Positions 60,956-64,000 of a stretch of 64,000 bases of DNA are shown here, piece by piece. The notes under the pieces are model-generated. The model was not told where the DNA came from, searched no databases, and saw nothing but the letters and a program-made list of their open reading frames with translations. Both the position numbers and the translations under genes were made by a program. The first letter of the stretch is position 1. Every line of letters begins with the position of its first letter. The DNA comes from Paenibacillus albidus (GTDB lineage Bacteria; Bacillota; Bacilli; Paenibacillales; Paenibacillaceae). Location of the stretch: NCBI RefSeq assembly GCF_014644435.1, contig NZ_BMKR01000006.1, forward strand, positions 124,001-188,000, written 5' to 3'.

Positions 60956-62173
60956 TCAGCTCCGTGCGGTGAACTCGCTGACGGCCTCGCTGATCAGATT
61001 CATCCCGAGCAGCAGCTCATCCCGGCCCGGATGGCTGAAATTAAGCCGGATATGGTTAGCTCCCCCCTCTATAGAACATAACGGTCCCGGTAGAAAAGCC
61101 ACTCCCTTACCCAGCGCGCATTTCAGCAGGGCAAGGGCCTCCAGCCCTTCCGGCAGCGAGACCCACAGGAACATGCCTCCAGCCGGCATATGATAGGTAC
61201 TGCTCTTCCACGCCGGGCGTTTGAGCAGCTCCGCCATCAGCTTCAGACGGGTGTTATATTCACGGTTTAGAGTTGCGATATGCTCCCGCAGATCAAAAGC
61301 GGACACATTCAGCAGATGGTGCAGCACCTGCTGATTCAAGGAGCTGGACTGCCAGTCGGCCATCTGCTTCGCGGCAGTCATCATACCGATCAGCTCCCGG
61401 CTGCCGGCAGCCCAGCCCGTCCGCAGCGCCGGCGCAACCGTCTTGCTGAATGAACCGATATAGAGCACATGCCCGCCTTCACTTTCATTCTCCAGCGCAT
61501 AGAGGGACGGATATTGCCTGGCCGGAGATTCGCCGGAGCGCTGAAAATGCAGATCTCCGTAGGAATCGTCCTCCACAATCAGCACCTGATGTGCCGTACA
61601 CAGCTCCAGTACTTCCCTGCGCCTGTGCAGGCTCCAGAGAATCCCGCTTGGATTCGTGAAGCTTGGTGTGGCGAACAGCATTTTCGGCCGGTATTTCAGA
61701 ATCTGGGCCCGCAGATGGTCCGGCAGCAGCCCCTCCCGGTCCCCCTCCACCGGAATAATTACAGCCCCCTGCATGCGCAAAGCCTGCAAAAAGCCCGGTG
61801 ACGTCGGAGTCTCGACCAGCACAGGGTCACCAGGATCCACATAGACACGGCACAGCAAATCAACCGCTTGTTGACTTCCCGTTGTCAGGAGAAGTCCGCC
61901 TTCGGCAACAGCCACTCCTTTACCCCGCAGCCAATCATCGGCCAGCCATTCCCGCAGCGGTTCATACCCTGCCGGGTCCCCATATTGCAAGGCAGAAGCA
62001 TCTGCAGAAATGACTGTGGCCGCAGCTTCTGCAAGCAGCGATAAAGGGAACAGTTCTTCTGCAGGCAATTCTTCGGCCAGCGAAATCATGGAGCCTCTGC
62101 GCGTCTGTGTACGAATGCTCAGAAGCGGTGATGATAACAGCGTATGTGCGCGAGCAGAAAATTCATATTTCAT
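60956..62173 (-). CDS. PLP-dependent aminotransferase, class I/II (2-aminoadipate/MocR-type fold)
   Basis: 405 residues from the ATG at 62173 with AGGGGGATT 5-6 nt upstream; the longer frame lacks a site. Fold-type I features: LQYGDPAGYEPLREWLADD, LLTTGSQQAVDLLCR, VETPTSPGFLQALRMQG, PSFTNPSGI, VEDDSYGDLHF and the PLP-lysine motif IGSFSKTVAPALRTGW. The GntR-like DNA-binding domain of MocR regulators is absent, so it is a stand-alone enzyme of the 2-aminoadipate/aromatic aminotransferase group. The substrate is uncertain. It follows the LuxR-type regulator gene by 67 bp on the same strand, so they may be co-transcribed. Confidence 0.88.
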   Translation of the reverse strand: MKYEFSARAHTLLSSPLLSIRTQTRRGSMISLAEELPAEELFPLSLLAEAAATVISADASALQYGDPAGYEPLREWLADDWLRGKGVAVAEGGLLLTTGSQQAVDLLCRVYVDPGDPVLVETPTSPGFLQALRMQGAVIIPVEGDREGLLPDHLRAQILKYRPKMLFATPSFTNPSGILWSLHRRREVLELCTAHQVLIVEDDSYGDLHFQRSGESPARQYPSLYALENESEGGHVLYIGSFSKTVAPALRTGWAAGSRELIGMMTAAKQMADWQSSSLNQQVLHHLLNVSAFDLREHIATLNREYNTRLKLMAELLKRPAWKSSTYHMPAGGMFLWVSLPEGLEALALLKCALGKGVAFLPGPLCSIEGGANHIRLNFSHPGRDELLLGMNLISEAVSEFTARS

Positions 62174-62240
62174 GCGAATCCCCCTTCCCTCGTACCCAGA
62201 ATATTCCGGGAGCCCCGGCATTATGTCGCCGGGACAGAAG

Positions 62241-62897
62241 TTATGCGTAGATTTGCTTGTTCTGTCTGGAGAATAAGGCAAATTTCTCAATGGCCTGCGC
62301 CCGGGTCGATACTTCCAGCTTCACATAAATCTTGCGCAAATAATTGTCGATCGATCGGCGGCTCACCTCGATTTCAAGCGCTATTTTGTCATATGTAATT
62401 CCCTGCACGATCCGTTCCATGATAAAAGTCTCTGTCTGTGTCAGCTGCAGCATTCCCCCCAGCTCTTTGGATGAAGGCATGGGCAGAAAACCTTTCCGGA
62501 TCCATTCCAGCGGTACCGAAAGAAATCCCTCTTTAAGTCCTTGAATGAGCTGTAAAAGCTGACCCGGGGATGCCCCTTTGGACAAAATTCCGCTGGCGCC
62601 CCGTTCGATAAGCGGCTGCAGCAGATCCCGCCCGTCCTCTTCGGTCATCACAACCACATGAGAGGCCGGGGAGCTTTGCTTCAGATCGGACAACGCGGGT
62701 TCCAGCTCCCTGCCAGGCATATAATAATCCACCAGTACCAGATCCGGTTCTTTCTCCCGCACAATAGCAGCCCCTTCGACCCAGGAAGAATACATGCCCA
62801 GTACTTTAAGCTCTCCCCCTTCCTCCAAAATCAGTTTTGTACCCAGCATACTTGTAGGATGGCAACCCACAATGACCACCTGCCAAACCTTTACCAT
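62241..62897 (-). CDS. NarL/ComA-like response regulator with degenerate receiver
   Basis: 218 residues. The receiver-like domain (about 1-125) keeps Asp57 in LVLVDYYMPG, Thr in VVVMTEEDG and Lys in GILSKGAS, but the acidic pair that binds Mg2+ is replaced by Gly-Cys (VVIVGCHPTSMLGTK). The LuxR-type helix-turn-helix (about 150-212) reads LTQTETFIMERIVQGITYDKIALEIEVS and contains RRSIDNYLRKIYVKLEVSTRAQAI. The overall layout recalls ComA of Bacillus. Phosphorylation by the standard route is doubtful. AGGAGGT lies 10 nt before the ATG. No kinase gene is adjacent. Confidence 0.88.
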   Translation of the reverse strand: MVKVWQVVIVGCHPTSMLGTKLILEEGGELKVLGMYSSWVEGAAIVREKEPDLVLVDYYMPGRELEPALSDLKQSSPASHVVVMTEEDGRDLLQPLIERGASGILSKGASPGQLLQLIQGLKEGFLSVPLEWIRKGFLPMPSSKELGGMLQLTQTETFIMERIVQGITYDKIALEIEVSRRSIDNYLRKIYVKLEVSTRAQAIEKFALFSRQNKQIYA

Positions 62898-63114
62898 TGA
62901 CGCCCAGACCTCCTGCTTATATGTAATTTACCCAGAGTGGAAAGCGCCGCAGCGTTTCCGTTCAAACGCAAGCAAGGGTGCATGATGTCTTGATCATCAG
63001 TCCATTCTTTTTACCTTGAATACGTCCATCAGATATTCCAATCTATAGAAATTGTATCTCAGTAGTTTAATAGGATGCAATTACTTTTTCTTTTTTCGGA
63101 TCTCTCTTTCATTT

Positions 63115-63143
63115 TTGCGAAAATAGCTAAAGTCTGGTAGAAT
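63115..63143 (+). promoter_or_regulatory. Sigma-A-like promoter of the coiled-coil membrane protein gene
   Basis: TTGCGA (63115-63120) and TAGAAT (63138-63143) are spaced by 17 bp, 36 bp before the start codon at 63179. Confidence 0.6.
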
Positions 63144-63178
63144 GGGAACTTGAAAAAAAATAGCCTGAGGTGATAAAA

Positions 63179-63586
63179 ATGCAACCGCTAGCGGAATCGA
63201 AACCGGTTCAATCGCGCCGTGCTGCAGCGAGAAACGGACTTTCCGTCAAATGGTTTTTACTGTTCTGGATGATAGTGATCGGAATTGGCGTGTATGCAGT
63301 ATACAGCTATACCAACCACTTGAAGCAGCAGGTGCTCAGTGAGCTTAGCACGCAAAGCCAGCAGCAGCTTACCGTTTTGAAGACCGACTATGAAGCAAGG
63401 ATTGCCACACTCTCTGAGGAAGTGAAGGCTTTACAGAATACCGTGCAGACCTTTAACGAGCTGTTGACCTTCACCAAAGATAATCAAAGTGCCAAGACGG
63501 ACAACAGCAACAAGCTCTACACCCAATTAAGCGAAGTCCGCAAGCAGCTCGATGCACTCAAGAAAGAAATGGACCTGCTCAAATGA
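63179..63586 (+). CDS. Single-pass membrane protein with coiled-coil
   Basis: 135 residues from the ATG at 63179 with TGAGGTGAT 5 nt upstream. A basic cytosolic tail (about 1-23) precedes one membrane span (WFLLFWMIVIGIGVYAVYS, about 25-43). The remainder is extracytoplasmic and highly helical with heptad-like repeats (HLKQQVLSELSTQSQQQL, IATLSEEVKALQNTVQTF, LYTQLSEVRKQLDALKKEMD). I recognise no named family. Its stop overlaps the next start (ATGA), so the two proteins are co-translated and may interact. Confidence 0.75.
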   Translation: MQPLAESKPVQSRRAAARNGLSVKWFLLFWMIVIGIGVYAVYSYTNHLKQQVLSELSTQSQQQLTVLKTDYEARIATLSEEVKALQNTVQTFNELLTFTKDNQSAKTDNSNKLYTQLSEVRKQLDALKKEMDLLK

Positions 63587-64000
63587 GGACTCCTGTTCAA
63601 AAAGTAAACCGTTTTTTCATGCTTCTGACTGCACCGTTTTTCGGCCTGCTGCTAGGTTTGTGGTGGTATCATCCACCGCTTCAGCTGAACCTTGAGGTGG
63701 GACGTTTCGCTCCCGCTCCCGGACCTGTGCAGGAGACAGGCCAGCTAAAAAAGGATCTGACCCTGGCTCAATCCGCCGCTTCCTATACGATTGATTCCGT
63801 GAGCGCCAGCGCCAAGCTGTATCAGGAGACTACAACAGCGATGAATGCACTGGTACAGACCGCCAGTTCCCAGGCCACCCGGCCCGAGGTTATCTATAAC
63901 CGCCGGATCTCTTCCAGGCTGGGCATTCCTTCGGATGTCATCAGCAGCGACCGGATACTCATTGAACTCTATCGGCTGAACCCGGGCGGCTACAAAGCTT
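63583..64000 (+). CDS. N-terminal part of a membrane-anchored protein, possibly phosphodiester glycosidase-like (cut by window end)
   Basis: An open frame of 139 codons from the ATG at 63583 runs off the window. It starts with a membrane anchor or signal (FFMLLTAPFFGLLLGLWWY, about 11-29), followed by a linker and a helical stretch. It then reads IYNRRISSRLGIPSDVISSDRILIELYRLNPGGYKA, which resembles the lead-in to the phosphodiester glycosidase (NAGPA/DUF2233) domain of Paenibacillus exported proteins. The domain itself lies beyond the window, so this is tentative. Translation is coupled to the coiled-coil protein by a 4-bp overlap. Confidence 0.55.
   Translation, partial: MRTPVQKVNRFFMLLTAPFFGLLLGLWWYHPPLQLNLEVGRFAPAPGPVQETGQLKKDLTLAQSAASYTIDSVSASAKLYQETTTAMNALVQTASSQATRPEVIYNRRISSRLGIPSDVISSDRILIELYRLNPGGYKA

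Overview
The window looks like a chromosomal segment of a Paenibacillus-type bacterium: low-to-mid GC, endospore-forming, Gram-positive. Supporting signs are strong AGGAGG-type ribosome binding sites with ATG, GTG and TTG starts, lipobox lipoproteins, an SLH-anchored giant amylopullulanase, the sporulation-linked trio YhbH, SpoVR and PrkA, and YesM/YesN-type two-component systems beside sugar ABC transporters. No rRNA, tRNA, CRISPR array or intact mobile element was seen. All calls come from reading the sequence; no database was searched.

Layout. 0-3 kb: Dps, a YunC-like protein, a DUF423 protein and two hypotheticals. 3.0-5.4 kb: a frameshifted IS1182-type transposase remnant, then an AT-rich divergent pair (ketopantoate reductase-like enzyme and TetR regulator) that looks acquired. 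5.5-10.6 kb: a lipoprotein, YhbH, a GH4 glycosidase and an AraC regulator. 10.6-34.8 kb: a starch/maltodextrin utilisation region with a chemoreceptor, MalE-MalF-MalG transporter, intracellular neopullulanase, a 2569-residue surface amylopullulanase, a LacI-family regulator, beta-phosphoglucomutase, GH65 maltose phosphorylase and a GH13 oligo-1,6-glucosidase. 35-42.3 kb: AraC/GyrI regulator, DegV protein, an orphan PAS histidine kinase, and an ABC-2 exporter with its OmpR-type two-component system. 42.5-50.5 kb: a YesM/YesN pair followed by a five-gene sugar ABC operon that also carries a TIM-barrel-like protein and an FAD oxidoreductase. 50.6-64 kb: an erythromycin-esterase-family secreted protein, a small gene plus retropepsin-like protease, SpoVR, a transglutaminase-like lipoprotein, PrkA, a DUF2161 nuclease-fold protein, an aminotransferase, a ComA/NarL-like regulator with a degenerate receiver, and a membrane protein followed by a truncated gene.

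How the starch genes work together (inference from families): the surface pullulanase/amylase cuts polymers, MalEFG imports maltodextrins, neopullulanase and oligo-1,6-glucosidase trim them in the cytoplasm, and maltose phosphorylase with beta-phosphoglucomutase turns maltose into glucose plus glucose 6-phosphate. A shared operator-like palindrome built on CAAACGTTTG lies in the promoters of malE, neopullulanase, pullulanase, the LacI regulator and pgmB, so this regulator probably controls the whole set.

The most unusual non-coding stretch is 18.87-20.39 kb, between the convergent neopullulanase and pullulanase genes. It stacks a perfect 20-bp terminator hairpin, a G-rich ~15-bp-based repeat with a G-quadruplex pattern, four palindromic ~27-bp elements, and five tandem ~179-bp repeats whose hairpin stem shows a compensatory base-pair change. 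Other structured candidates are a ~117-nt hairpin before maltose phosphorylase, a terminator-bearing leader before neopullulanase, and a structured leader before the DUF2161 gene.
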